Positions 1-8,581 of a DNA stretch of 64,000 nt are shown here, piece by piece. A program made the position numbers and the translations under genes. How positions within the stretch are numbered: the stretch's first letter is position 1; each line of letters opens with the position of its first letter. This DNA comes from Haloarcula salina (GTDB lineage: Archaea > Halobacteriota > Halobacteria > Halobacteriales > Haloarculaceae), in the NCBI RefSeq assembly GCF_010119195.1, contig NZ_WRXL01000009.1:1-64000 (forward strand), given 5' to 3'. The notes beneath the pieces were generated by a model. That model did no database searches. It saw only the letters and a program-made list of their open reading frames with translations, and was not told the origin of the DNA.

Positions 1-413
1 ATGGGCACCGCCCACGGGATGATGATGGCCGCGCGGACCCACCGCCGGCCGTAGAAGTCCTGGTCCAGGATGAGCGCCTGGCCCAGACCGATGAGCGTCT
101 CGAACAGCACGCTCACCACGGCGAAGGTGATTGTGATGACTAACGCGCTGTTTAACAGACTGGTGAACTCGAGGTTTGACGGGAGGAACGTAGTCCCGCC
201 CGGGAGAAACTGATTCTTCTCGCCCGTGAACAGTTGGATATAGTTTTCCAGTCCGACGAAAGTTCTGCTCGAGAGGTCAATTGAGAGGGCGTACAGCGAC
301 AGCTCGAACGTCCGCAACAGCGGATAGAGGGCGACGACGCCCAGCAGGAGAAATACCGGCAACAATAGCAGATACGCGTACTGCGTGTCGCTCAAGGTCT
401 CTAACCGCCTCAT
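1..413 (-). CDS. Sugar ABC transporter permease, MalF type (partial, C-terminus outside window)
   Basis: The visible 137 residues start MRRLETLSDTQYAYLLLLP, continue through a first membrane helix, and reach RAAIIIPWAVP, the segment typical of MalF-type inner-membrane permeases of CUT1 sugar importers. The reading frame runs off the left edge, so the conserved EAA loop is not visible. It lies downstream of the sugar-binding lipoprotein on the same strand, the usual order for a binding protein followed by its permeases. The frame stays open upstream of 413 and a GTG at 479 is an alternative start; I chose the ATG because the cytoplasmic lead before the first helix then has the usual short length. 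It would form the membrane channel with a second permease expected beyond the window. Confidence 0.85.
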   Translation of the reverse strand, partial: MRRLETLSDTQYAYLLLLPVFLLLGVVALYPLLRTFELSLYALSIDLSSRTFVGLENYIQLFTGEKNQFLPGGTTFLPSNLEFTSLLNSALVITITFAVVSVLFETLIGLGQALILDQDFYGRRWVRAAIIIPWAVP

Positions 414-546
414 CAGACCGACGAGGAGTCCCGAACGATGTGATTCCCGTGACTGGTGGGTCGTTGACTCTGGACTCACGAGTGACCTCCTGATAATGTA
501 GTTTGCATGGATTGTGTCTCGGTAGTTGGAAAATCGGTCCGCAGCG

Positions 547-2046
547 TTAGTTGCTGCTCTCGGTTTGCTCCAACCCAGACTGCAGAGTAGCCATCGCCTC
601 CGAGGACGGGACGTCTTGATTGACCGCGCGGTTCGCTTGCTGAGCAATTTTGCTGGACTGATTGCTCCAGACTGCGGTGACTGGACGTGCCATCGTATTC
701 TCGCCAGCTAGACGCAGCGTGTCCATGTAGTCGCCTATCGGATCGATATTCGACGCTTTGTCGGAGTTAAACAGGCTGCCCCGTGGTGGGAGCCACCCCT
801 CCATCTCTAGTAGGAACAGTTGGATCTCTGGCTTCATTGTGGCTCGGATGACCTCGCTGACCGCGTCAAGTCGCTCGCTGTAGGGGTTGACGGTAATATG
901 CCAGCCACCCAGTGCCGATGTCGTTCCACCAGTCCCCTGGAACTCGGCGTTGCTCTCCGAAACGGCATAGGGGATTGGCATTGTTCCGAGGTCGTCGCCA
1001 AACTCCGAGGCAGCCTGATTGATGGCGTAGGGCCAGTTGCGATGGAAGAGGGCGTTCCCATCGAGGAACGGTGCGAGCGACCCGTCTTCTATCCAGCCGA
1101 GGATGTTCGTGGGCGTGAAGCCGCCGCCGTAGCCTTCGAGATTGTCGAAGTCCTCGTCGTGAACGAACTTCCGCATCATATTCAGTGAGTTGATAACCGG
1201 TTCGGAATCGACTGTGACGGGTCGGTCGCCGACCGGGCCAAAGAGGTTCTCACGGCCGCCGAAGTACGCGCCGCCCCACGAAGACATGACCTCGTTGAAC
1301 GTACAGCAGGCGGTCCCCTCATAGATGTCCCACTGGGTAGTAAAGCCGTATTTGACGTCTGTCGCATCAACGGTATCAGCCGCAATGTTCGACCATTTTT
1401 TCCAGGTCATCGGTTCGGTGGCCCAGTTCTCGGATTCAGGGCTGTATCCAGCTTGCTCAACGAGGTCCTTCCGGTACAGCATCGTCGGATAATCAGGATA
1501 GAGTGGGACACCGAAGAGGTCGCCACTCGACGGATCGATGGCCGTTTCCGTGAAGCCGCTAAAGTACTCCGACTCGATGGTTGAGAGCATGTCGTCCGCG
1601 AGAACCTCTGAGAGGTTGGCGAGTTGCCCCCGTTGAATGAAGATGTTCACCCACCCGTTGTCCATCATGAACATGTCCGGTTTAGTCTCCTGTGAGCTCA
1701 GGAGCCGGTTGTAGTTGGCCCGTCGCTTCCCGCTGTCGGGTTGTCCTTGGGTGAACTTGATTCGGATATTATCTGAAAGGCCGCCCTTGTCGTGCAGTGC
1801 ATCGCGAACTTCGTCAGCGTGGTCCTGTACCACCGTCGCGTCGAACCCCCACGTCACAGTCGTCGTCTCTCCGCTTCCAGCGGCACCAGTCTGTGTACCC
1901 GTGGCGTTCCCATCGCTCTCGCCGCCGTTGAACATGCTTGCACAGCCAGCGAGGCCAGCTGCTATCCCCGATGCACCCGCTCCCGCGACGAACCGCCGCC
2001 GCGAAATGCTACTCCGTTTTCTGCCGGTCTCTGAGTTCTCTGACAT
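547..2046 (-). CDS. Sugar ABC transporter substrate-binding lipoprotein (CUT1 family)
   Basis: This 499-aa extracellular solute-binding protein begins with a twin-arginine signal (SRRRFVAGAG) followed by the lipobox LAGC near residue 34 and a low-complexity Gly/Ser/Thr linker, so it is exported folded and anchored by lipid. The mature domain resembles MalE-like family 1 binding proteins and is of usual length. The ATG at 2046 is preceded by an AT-rich TATA-like element around 2072-2080, giving a leaderless start. The gene diverges from a glucoamylase-like enzyme, so a maltodextrin or related glucan oligosaccharide is the likely ligand. That ligand is inferred from the neighbours and is not read from the protein. 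Confidence 0.88.
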   Translation of the reverse strand: MSENSETGRKRSSISRRRFVAGAGASGIAAGLAGCASMFNGGESDGNATGTQTGAAGSGETTTVTWGFDATVVQDHADEVRDALHDKGGLSDNIRIKFTQGQPDSGKRRANYNRLLSSQETKPDMFMMDNGWVNIFIQRGQLANLSEVLADDMLSTIESEYFSGFTETAIDPSSGDLFGVPLYPDYPTMLYRKDLVEQAGYSPESENWATEPMTWKKWSNIAADTVDATDVKYGFTTQWDIYEGTACCTFNEVMSSWGGAYFGGRENLFGPVGDRPVTVDSEPVINSLNMMRKFVHDEDFDNLEGYGGGFTPTNILGWIEDGSLAPFLDGNALFHRNWPYAINQAASEFGDDLGTMPIPYAVSESNAEFQGTGGTTSALGGWHITVNPYSERLDAVSEVIRATMKPEIQLFLLEMEGWLPPRGSLFNSDKASNIDPIGDYMDTLRLAGENTMARPVTAVWSNQSSKIAQQANRAVNQDVPSSEAMATLQSGLEQTESSN

Positions 2047-2142
2047 CGCTCACTTTGTCAATCAAAATATGCCTACTTATAGATTAGGGATTTGAGTTGA
2101 GACATCACAAGAACTTTATCTGCAGTTCGCTGCTATTCTGAC
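2047..2142. promoter_or_regulatory. Divergent promoter region of the sugar locus
   Basis: These 96 bp separate two divergent genes. A TATA-like element lies at about 2072-2080 for the leftward binding-protein gene, and a ctttatctg element at about 2113-2121 lies some 26 bp before the ATG at 2143 for the rightward enzyme gene. Both distances fit leaderless haloarchaeal transcripts. I did not find a clear copy of the TACT-N7/8-GAGTA box described for Halobacterium TrmB. Confidence 0.55.
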
Positions 2143-4164
2143 ATGGGACTCCGACGGTCACTCGATGATTACAAGCGAAACAAAGAGGCGGCAGAGGTAT
2201 TTCCGGGCGAACAGCGCACACAGTTGGGGCAGTTCACTGGTTCGACGCAACGGCTGATACACGTTGATCCATCCGGTTCGGTTCGAGATTATTCGTATCC
2301 ACTATCTGGACTCCACGGGCTCTCCTCGTCCCGGTTTGGCGTTCGACTTGACCAGACAATCGAGTGGTTCGATACGCTCGAGAGGGCGTCACAGACGTTG
2401 CATGAAGGGACCGTTGAGACCATCCACAACTTCGAGAAGTTCGAGGTCGTACAGCGCGATTTCACCAACGGTCTCACGCATGCGACCGCGTTCGAACTCC
2501 GGGGCGAGGCACCGGACTCTATCGAACTCGTCGGATTCGTGGAGCTGACTCCGGAGGGGCAGGAAGGACGAATCGGACAGTTGGTTCATGACGACGAACT
2601 CGTCGAAGTGTATCACAACCGGGAGCACGACTATCTGGGGGCATCGACAGAACTGGAAATTACGCCAGAAGTGATGGAGAAGTTCGACGAAATTCTTGCT
2701 GACGAGCCCCAGTCGTTCCCGCGAAAGGGTGAATCCGAAAGCTATGAGGGGAGCCGTCTCACTGGAGGTGTGAGATTCCGCACCGAATTCGAAGATGGAC
2801 GGACAACTGTCATCACTACACTGTCGGACATCGAGGAGCAATCACGGTCTGCCAGTCTTAAGCACGTCGCTGACCGGACACAGCGCTACAGCGAACCATC
2901 GCAGTTACTCACCGCTGCCCAACAGTCGAGACAGACACCGGACATCACGGACCAACTCGTCCAAACGGACCTCCACGTCCTCGACCTGTTGTCTGCGCCG
3001 ACGGGTGCCCGAATAGCAGGTCCCGATTTCGATCCGTATTATCAGTACTCCGGCGGCTACGGGTACACTTGGTTCCGGGACGATGGGGAGATCTCGACGT
3101 TTCTCTTAGAGGCCGGCGAGAGGCTCGGTCTCGACATAGAGAATCGACACCGCAAGAGCGCCCGATTTTATCTCCGGACGCAACTGGACGACGGTCGTTG
3201 GCCCCACCGTGTGTGGCCGATGAACGGTCGGCTGGCACCCGGCTGGGCAAACGGGCACGTGGAGGGGTCCGAAACACAGTATCAAGCCGACCAGACTGCA
3301 AGCGTCCTCGTCTTCCTCGCAGAATACCTCGCTACGCACCACGAGTCGCTCCCGAAAGACACGACCAAAGATATCGAGACCGCACTGGAACTGGGAGTAG
3401 AAGGGATGGACATCTCGCTGGAAACGGACGGATTACCGACCGAATGCGAGAACGCATGGGAGAATATGAACGGCCGGTTCACGCATACCGCTGCGAAGTT
3501 CATGCAGGCATACAGTACTATTGCGACTGCGCCGCTGCCCGCAACCCTACAGAACCGTGCAGCAGCGCAAGCGGGGAGAATCTACGAGGCACTCGAGACG
3601 ATGTGGTGCCCCGACGGGAAAATTTACGGGCTTCGTTTGGCCGATGAGGACCTGGACGTGCGGATCGACAGTACCACGTTCTCGCTGATAGACGCGCACT
3701 TGGCTTACAGGGACGTAGGCGATATCAGCGATGAGCGATACTGCAGACTGGCAACTCACCTCGAGACTGCGTTCGAGCGTCTCTGGACGGAGACGGACGC
3801 TATTCGCGGATTGACGCGGTTCGAAGAGGATACGTGGCGTCGACGAAACCAAGCAAGTGGAAAGATTTGGACCGTCTCGACTGGCTGGGGCGCATACGCG
3901 GCCGAAAACGCGATTCGACTGTTCTCGACGACGTCTCAGCAGTTCGACCCGACGGCGTGGTCTGACCGTCTGTTTACTGAAATTGATCTTACAGGGTCGC
4001 TCTGTCTCTCTTCGGGATACTTGCCAGAACAGTTCTTCGATTCCGGTACGCCGGATAGTGCAACACCACTCGGTTGGTCCCACGCGATTCGACTCGCAAC
4101 GTATGCGGCTCGGAGTACGCGAAACGCGGACTCTGCAGTGGACCGTCAGTCGGGCACACGCTGA
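2143..4164 (+). CDS. GH15 family glucoamylase-like glycoside hydrolase
   Basis: This 673-aa protein has the archaeal GH15 layout: an N-terminal beta-rich domain (about residues 1-270) and a C-terminal alpha/alpha-barrel. Recognisable pieces are GYTWFRDDGEIS (about 305), GRWPHRVWPMNG (about 350), the ETQYQADQTASVLVFLAEY helix (about 380) and the terminal PLGWSHAIRLATYAA. There is no signal peptide or lipobox, so it acts in the cytoplasm, hydrolysing alpha-linked glucose from imported oligosaccharides; trehalose- and dextran-active enzymes share the fold. It is divergent from the binding protein and followed 67 bp later by a TrmB regulator. Family is secure, exact substrate is not. Confidence 0.87.
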   Translation: MGLRRSLDDYKRNKEAAEVFPGEQRTQLGQFTGSTQRLIHVDPSGSVRDYSYPLSGLHGLSSSRFGVRLDQTIEWFDTLERASQTLHEGTVETIHNFEKFEVVQRDFTNGLTHATAFELRGEAPDSIELVGFVELTPEGQEGRIGQLVHDDELVEVYHNREHDYLGASTELEITPEVMEKFDEILADEPQSFPRKGESESYEGSRLTGGVRFRTEFEDGRTTVITTLSDIEEQSRSASLKHVADRTQRYSEPSQLLTAAQQSRQTPDITDQLVQTDLHVLDLLSAPTGARIAGPDFDPYYQYSGGYGYTWFRDDGEISTFLLEAGERLGLDIENRHRKSARFYLRTQLDDGRWPHRVWPMNGRLAPGWANGHVEGSETQYQADQTASVLVFLAEYLATHHESLPKDTTKDIETALELGVEGMDISLETDGLPTECENAWENMNGRFTHTAAKFMQAYSTIATAPLPATLQNRAAAQAGRIYEALETMWCPDGKIYGLRLADEDLDVRIDSTTFSLIDAHLAYRDVGDISDERYCRLATHLETAFERLWTETDAIRGLTRFEEDTWRRRNQASGKIWTVSTGWGAYAAENAIRLFSTTSQQFDPTAWSDRLFTEIDLTGSLCLSSGYLPEQFFDSGTPDSATPLGWSHAIRLATYAARSTRNADSAVDRQSGTR

Positions 4165-4198
4165 TGATCGTCGTGACGACGACCCGTGTTGATACTAA

Positions 4199-4206
4199 GT
4201 TTTATC
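4199..4206 (+). promoter_or_regulatory. TATA-like element of trmB-type gene
   Basis: The sequence gttttatc ends about 26 bp before the ATG at 4232, the spacing of a leaderless haloarchaeal promoter. It supports 4232 rather than the in-frame TTG at 4226 as the start. Confidence 0.5.
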
Positions 4207-4231
4207 TTCGATATCTGCCCAACGATTGACC

Positions 4232-5293
4232 ATGGTTGAGGACGACATCGTCGATAATCTCACTCGTTTTGGTCTCTCGGAGAAAGAGGCGCTCGCCTAC
4301 GTGACGATTCTCCAGAATGGATCCACGACGATTCGCGTGATCTCCGACGAAACAGATATATCGAAGAGCTATGCGTACGATATCGTTGGAAAGCTAGAGG
4401 AACGTAATCTCATCCAGATCGACGATCACGTCCAACCGACACAGCTCCGGGCGATTCCGCCCTCGGAGGGCATCGAAAATCTCGTCTCTCAGTTACAGAC
4501 TATTGAGACACAACTGGACGACCTGTTCGATTCGGAGAGCTACGAACAACAGCGGTTCAGTATCATCAAATCGCGACGCACGATACTCTCCCAGCTTGTT
4601 GATTTGATCGATTCTGCAACCGAAGAGATTATCCTCGCGCTTCCTGCCTCGGCGCTCCATAGAGTCGAGGACTCACTCCAGGCAGCACAGGACCGTAGCG
4701 TGTTCTGTATGCTATTGGTAACAGAATACGACGGTGAGGTCCCGATCAGCGAGTCGATAGCGAACGTTGTGCAGACGTGGAACGCACCCGCGCCAGTTAC
4801 TCTTACCATCGACCGCTCAGACGGAATCGTCTCGTCAGCCGACGCCGTGTTAAACTCGAATTCAGACGACTACGCGATATACCACGCGGAGGAACACATC
4901 GTCTCCTCGCTGTTCGACTCGTTTATCGCAAATTATTGGCCCATGGGCGAGCAAGCCCACGTCGCAGAGAGAGAGCCGTTACCGAGAACGTTCACTAGTT
5001 TCCGCCACGCAGTGTTCGAAGCAACGCTGTATTTGATGGATGGGCAGCCAGTTACTGCTGAGATAGAAGTCCGACCAACCCAAAGCGAGGACGCGTTCAA
5101 GACGACAACTGGAACTATTATTGACGTAAAGCAAAGTCTTGTACGCCCCTTCTCGAACGAGTTCCCCACCCAGGAGTCGTTCGTCGTTGAAACAGCCGAT
5201 GAAACGTTTACTGTCGGCGGGTACAAGGCATTTTTAGAAGATTTTGAAGCACGCGACATCACCCTGAAGGGCCGTGGTGAATCACCAGACTGA
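4232..5293 (+). CDS. TrmB family sugar-sensing transcriptional regulator
   Basis: The 353-aa protein has an N-terminal winged helix (about residues 5-75: LTRFGLSEKEALAYVTILQ, then SKSYAYDIVGKLEERNLI), a short coiled segment (LVSQLQTIETQLDDLF), and a C-terminal TrmB effector domain ending at about residue 350. TrmB proteins bind maltose, glucose or similar sugars and switch transport and glycolytic genes. The gene follows the glucoamylase-like gene on the same strand but has its own TATA-like element, so it may be expressed separately. It is the obvious candidate controller of the adjacent divergent sugar genes. I chose ATG 4232 over TTG 4226 because of the promoter spacing. Confidence 0.9.
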   Translation: MVEDDIVDNLTRFGLSEKEALAYVTILQNGSTTIRVISDETDISKSYAYDIVGKLEERNLIQIDDHVQPTQLRAIPPSEGIENLVSQLQTIETQLDDLFDSESYEQQRFSIIKSRRTILSQLVDLIDSATEEIILALPASALHRVEDSLQAAQDRSVFCMLLVTEYDGEVPISESIANVVQTWNAPAPVTLTIDRSDGIVSSADAVLNSNSDDYAIYHAEEHIVSSLFDSFIANYWPMGEQAHVAEREPLPRTFTSFRHAVFEATLYLMDGQPVTAEIEVRPTQSEDAFKTTTGTIIDVKQSLVRPFSNEFPTQESFVVETADETFTVGGYKAFLEDFEARDITLKGRGESPD

Positions 5294-5475
5294 GCTTGAT
5301 TTCACGGTGTCAGCGACTGCTTGTTGTTGTGAACCATACACATCAGAACGAGCGCACGAAATTCACCGTACATAGACATACACGATCGGCGATTTCTCGC
5401 CTCAGTCCACCAGTTCTAACTGCTGTCGGTCCCGCTGTCGCCAGGGGACGTTTGTCGCGACACTGTGATTTCAGT

Positions 5476-5545
5476 GCCAATCCGTCCGAAATCACGCATT
5501 ACAGTCCCGCTTAACCCGCTGTAGTCTCAACTTCCACACAGTGCT
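5476..5545. repeat. 70-bp imperfect direct repeat, copy 1
   Basis: From gccaatccgtcc to cacagtgct this stretch matches 8273-8343 in the same orientation at roughly 80 percent identity by eye, sharing the blocks gcattacag, cccgct, and gtagtctcaact. The two copies bracket a lipoprotein gene and a transposase gene. The repeat does not code for anything obvious. Confidence 0.7.
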
Positions 5546-5558
5546 GGTAGTTGAGACT
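5523..5558. repeat. Inverted repeat with 10-bp perfect arms
   Basis: AGTCTCAACT at 5523-5532 is the exact reverse complement of AGTTGAGACT at 5549-5558, with a 16-base loop. The left arm belongs to the 70-bp direct repeat, and the right arm is missing from the copy at 8273-8343. It could be a transposon end, a hairpin of an IS200/IS605-like element, or a terminator. Confidence 0.6.
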
Positions 5559-5691
5559 GGCGCTCTCAATGCATCGGAACGATCTGTCGGTTGTGGACCT
5601 GCCGAATCACAGTATTTGGTCGTCCTCGTACCACCGCCACAAGTCAAACCCGCACCAGCAGGTGTACAGTAGAGAGAAGGAGGGGACCTGT

Positions 5692-6381
5692 TTACTCATT
5701 ATTCTGTTGTATCACGCTATAGCTAGCATAGACCGGCACATCCATCTCATATTCCTGATTCTCAAGTAGGTATGTCACATTCGCGGCAGAAGGTGTTGTT
5801 TTGACGAGTGATTCGAACGATATAGCTGTTTGACTCACCGGATCACCATCTTGATTGACGACAGTCTGGACAGAAACAATGGCAGCAACATCCCCGCTTT
5901 CGATTGATCTTGTAACGCCACTACTGATTTGGTCGATACCAAGTTCTTGTTCGATATGATCAGCAGCCTCTTTGGCGGCTGCTGAGACAGACTGCGTCGT
6001 TGCCCATTGGCTGAATGGAACCGTCTCGTAAACTGGTTCTCGTGTGGGTGCGTCACCACCTTCTACTGCTCCGTCATTTGTGCGTCGCCATTTGGCCACG
6101 TACCTGACGGTATTGTTTTCTGCAATATGTTGGACTTGGTCATCTGTCTCTTGTACTTCGATCTCCAGATCAACCTGACTTGTACCACGTGTAGGACCCT
6201 TCGAATTCACCTCAGTTCGATTAGGTCGTGCAGGTTCGGCTGTGATGGTGGATTGACCATCATTCACTGTTGATTCGTCTGATGTTTCAGATTGGGAATC
6301 ACTTCCTAGACTATCTTCTGCACACCCAGAAATGAAAGGTAAAATAATAGCAGTGCCAGTCAAAACATCTCGACGTTTCAT
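5692..6381 (-). CDS. Lipoprotein of unknown function
   Basis: The 229-aa protein starts MKRRDVLTGTAIILPFISGC, a short twin-arginine-like signal with a lipobox cysteine at residue 20, followed by a Ser/Asp/Thr-rich linker (about 21-65) and a soluble domain that I do not recognise. It has no other cysteine near its end and finishes EMDVPVYASYSVIQQNNE. A TATA-like catatatag at about 6404-6412 sits about 27 bp before ATG 6381, consistent with a leaderless start. It is intact and lies between the left 70-bp repeat and the transposase, so it may be cargo of, or a bystander beside, the mobile segment. Lower GC than the neighbouring operons suggests transfer. Confidence 0.7.
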   Translation of the reverse strand: MKRRDVLTGTAIILPFISGCAEDSLGSDSQSETSDESTVNDGQSTITAEPARPNRTEVNSKGPTRGTSQVDLEIEVQETDDQVQHIAENNTVRYVAKWRRTNDGAVEGGDAPTREPVYETVPFSQWATTQSVSAAAKEAADHIEQELGIDQISSGVTRSIESGDVAAIVSVQTVVNQDGDPVSQTAISFESLVKTTPSAANVTYLLENQEYEMDVPVYASYSVIQQNNE

Positions 6382-6467
6382 ATTATTCTCACTATTACAG
6401 AACTATATATGTTTTTTCTATGACCAGTTAGACGAATTTTTGGGGGTGTCGTGGCCAGTATTTCGTA

Positions 6468-8141
6468 GTGGTCGCGAGTTGCTATTCTCAACGCAGTGTC
6501 TTTCGACGAATCGCACAGCAGTCATACGCTGAATGGCCAGCATATGATTCGACACCACTGTACGACCAGAGTTCTCCCTGCGGCCTGGAAGAAGACATCC
6601 GGACTGTTGCCTCCACATGGTTCGACCACGAGGCCCACAATTCCGTCGACGAGTTCGTGTCTCACTACCCAGTAGCATATTTTCAGTTTCGACCACACGA
6701 CCGGTATTCTGGAGCAACCCAGTACGGGATGGACCAACTGTTCCGACTGTTTCTGCTCAAAGAAATTCATGGCTGGACCCACGAGACGGAACTTGTCACC
6801 TACATCAGTACCCACCCTGACCTCCGTGAGCAGCTAGGCATAGAGACAGTCCCGGACCAGTCGACGCTGTGGCGTACATGGAACGAACGCCTCACTGCAG
6901 AGCTTCGTGAGACAATTGAGACAACTGCGCGGACGGTTCTAATCAAAGCCCAAGACGCAGGTGTTGCTGTCCCTCATGAACCAGACCGACGCCTTCCATT
7001 TCAGCGTGACGAGGAAGAATCAGACACTAGTGACCAAGCTATCCTCGACGAAGCAGCATCGATTACGGACCATGTCAGCCATGTCGTCTTCCCAGCCTTC
7101 TCACTGAATCGAGACGACGGCTGTGAGATCCATGAGAACGCCTACTGGGACTTACAAACGCATCTCGGACTTCGTGAGGGGCTGGCTGCTAACGAAGGAG
7201 CCCGAAGCTTCGTCTATGAATCGACCCGGGATCGGACACCGCTGGGTCACGCTCATCGCGAGCACATCCGCAACCTGTCGATTGAACAGATTCGGGAGAT
7301 GTATCGGCAAGCAATTGACCGTCTATTGAACGAGTTAGCAGGGAGAGAGGAATTCGTTCGAGCGGGTATCGTCGCTATCGATATTACGGAAGCCGACCCG
7401 TTCACAGGCGATAGGACTGGGCATGAAGACGAAATCATCGGGACGAAAGAGCAGACTGATGAATACGCCTATCAGTGGGCGACGGTCCAGTTAGTCGGCA
7501 ACGCCGTCCCAATCGTGTTAGACGCACGGCCAGTCCAGAAAGGGGACACGCGTAAGGAAATCGTCGAGGATCTCTTGGACTCGGCTGAAGCAGCTGTGCA
7601 TGTCGATAACGTACTGATGGATCGGGAATTCGACAGCCAGCACGTTTTGGAGATGATTAGCCAGCGCGGCCTCTCCTATGTCGTGCCGAAACGAATGCAA
7701 ACCAGCGAGAAAGCCCAAGCCAAGCGACTCTTGCAGCGCGGCCAAGATCGGTACGAGACCGACAGGAAACTTCATCTCGGAAAGAACGAGTGGCACGAGA
7801 CGACACTGATCTACCGGCGGAAGGAGGATTCTGAATACGATGATCACCGGCAGTACTCGGTGTTCATGACGAACACCAGCAGCGCCTATCTCACCGAGTA
7901 CGGGTATCGCTGGGAAATCGAAAGCGGCTACAAGTCGATCAAGCGATTCATGGCCGCAACGACGTCGAAACATTTCGGACTGCGACTCTTCTATTTCGCG
8001 TTTGCGTGTCTGCTGTACTCGATCTGGCGAGCGGTGGATCTACTCGTGCAGGTCGAATTGACCGGTGAATACGAACACTCGCCAATTGTGACAGCCGACA
8101 ACACGCTAACTCTGTTGAAGAAAGAAACCGGAATCGGGTAG
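6468..8141 (+). CDS. IS4-family (DDE) transposase
   Basis: The 557-aa frame carries the IS4 signature Y-x2-R-x3-E-x6-K exactly, as YGYRWEIESGYKSIK at about residues 478-492, which supplies the catalytic Glu. The two aspartates are likely those in GIVAIDITE (about 300) and VLMDREFD (about 382), giving a DDE triad with normal spacing. It cuts and re-inserts its own element. The start is a GTG at 6468; the frame continues into family-like sequence almost from the first codon. The frame is uninterrupted, so the element may be active. I could not fix the terminal inverted repeats: ggtgtcgtggcca at 6445-6457 and tggctacactat at 8178-8189 are only a weak match. Confidence 0.9.
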   Translation: MVASCYSQRSVFRRIAQQSYAEWPAYDSTPLYDQSSPCGLEEDIRTVASTWFDHEAHNSVDEFVSHYPVAYFQFRPHDRYSGATQYGMDQLFRLFLLKEIHGWTHETELVTYISTHPDLREQLGIETVPDQSTLWRTWNERLTAELRETIETTARTVLIKAQDAGVAVPHEPDRRLPFQRDEEESDTSDQAILDEAASITDHVSHVVFPAFSLNRDDGCEIHENAYWDLQTHLGLREGLAANEGARSFVYESTRDRTPLGHAHREHIRNLSIEQIREMYRQAIDRLLNELAGREEFVRAGIVAIDITEADPFTGDRTGHEDEIIGTKEQTDEYAYQWATVQLVGNAVPIVLDARPVQKGDTRKEIVEDLLDSAEAAVHVDNVLMDREFDSQHVLEMISQRGLSYVVPKRMQTSEKAQAKRLLQRGQDRYETDRKLHLGKNEWHETTLIYRRKEDSEYDDHRQYSVFMTNTSSAYLTEYGYRWEIESGYKSIKRFMAATTSKHFGLRLFYFAFACLLYSIWRAVDLLVQVELTGEYEHSPIVTADNTLTLLKKETGIG

Positions 8142-8581
8142 AGAGCCGACTCAATCCAGGTGAATGCGGATTCTGAGTGGCTACACTATCGAAAATCTTC
8201 GGAAGCCGGCAATATAGTTAGTAGTACAACATGAATGGCTGATTGAGAGCTAATCTGGGGCAGTATCTGTTCGGCAATTCGTCCAAATAGATGCATTACA
8301 GCCCCGCTAAACCCTGTGTAGTCTCAACTCTCCCACAGTACTATTTCATATAGCACTATATGATTTATAAAAACACATTCTCGGAGATGAGTGCTGTATG
8401 CGTCCGTTTTCGCGACATCTGGCGAAATACTGCTTACTCGTGATTACTCTGATAATCACGACCAGTTTGAAGTACCCTGCCGCCGTCGGGTACGCACGAA
8501 TGCTGCAACCGCCGCAGATCGACGCTACCCCCTGGGTAACGCCGCCGGGACCGGGTTCGTGGGGACTGGAGGGAGGGGTCG
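8142..8581. other. Gene-free stretch with repeat copy 2
   Basis: About 440 bp between transposase and integrase. It contains the second 70-bp repeat and an AT-rich block around 8343-8395 that could be the integrase promoter. A 63-codon frame at 8398-8589 has one hydrophobic stretch but no support as a gene. Confidence 0.5.
8273..8343. repeat. 70-bp imperfect direct repeat, copy 2
   Basis: From ggcaattcgtcc to cacagtact it matches 5476-5545 in direct orientation with about a dozen differences and small indels. It lies 130 bp after the transposase stop and 240 bp before the integrase start. This copy lacks the second arm of the inverted repeat seen at copy 1. Confidence 0.7.

Larger units (their letters stand above)
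5294..5691. other. Gene-free stretch before the mobile zone
   Basis: About 400 bp with no convincing coding frame; short frames here lack family features and good codon use. It contains a 70-bp sequence repeated at 8273-8343 and a strong inverted repeat at 5523-5558, listed separately. It looks like remnant mobile or intergenic DNA. Confidence 0.5.

Noticed and set aside
6445-8189. Terminal inverted repeats of the IS4 element
   Set aside because: ggtgtcgtggcca and tggctacactat match weakly with gaps; not enough to set the element ends.
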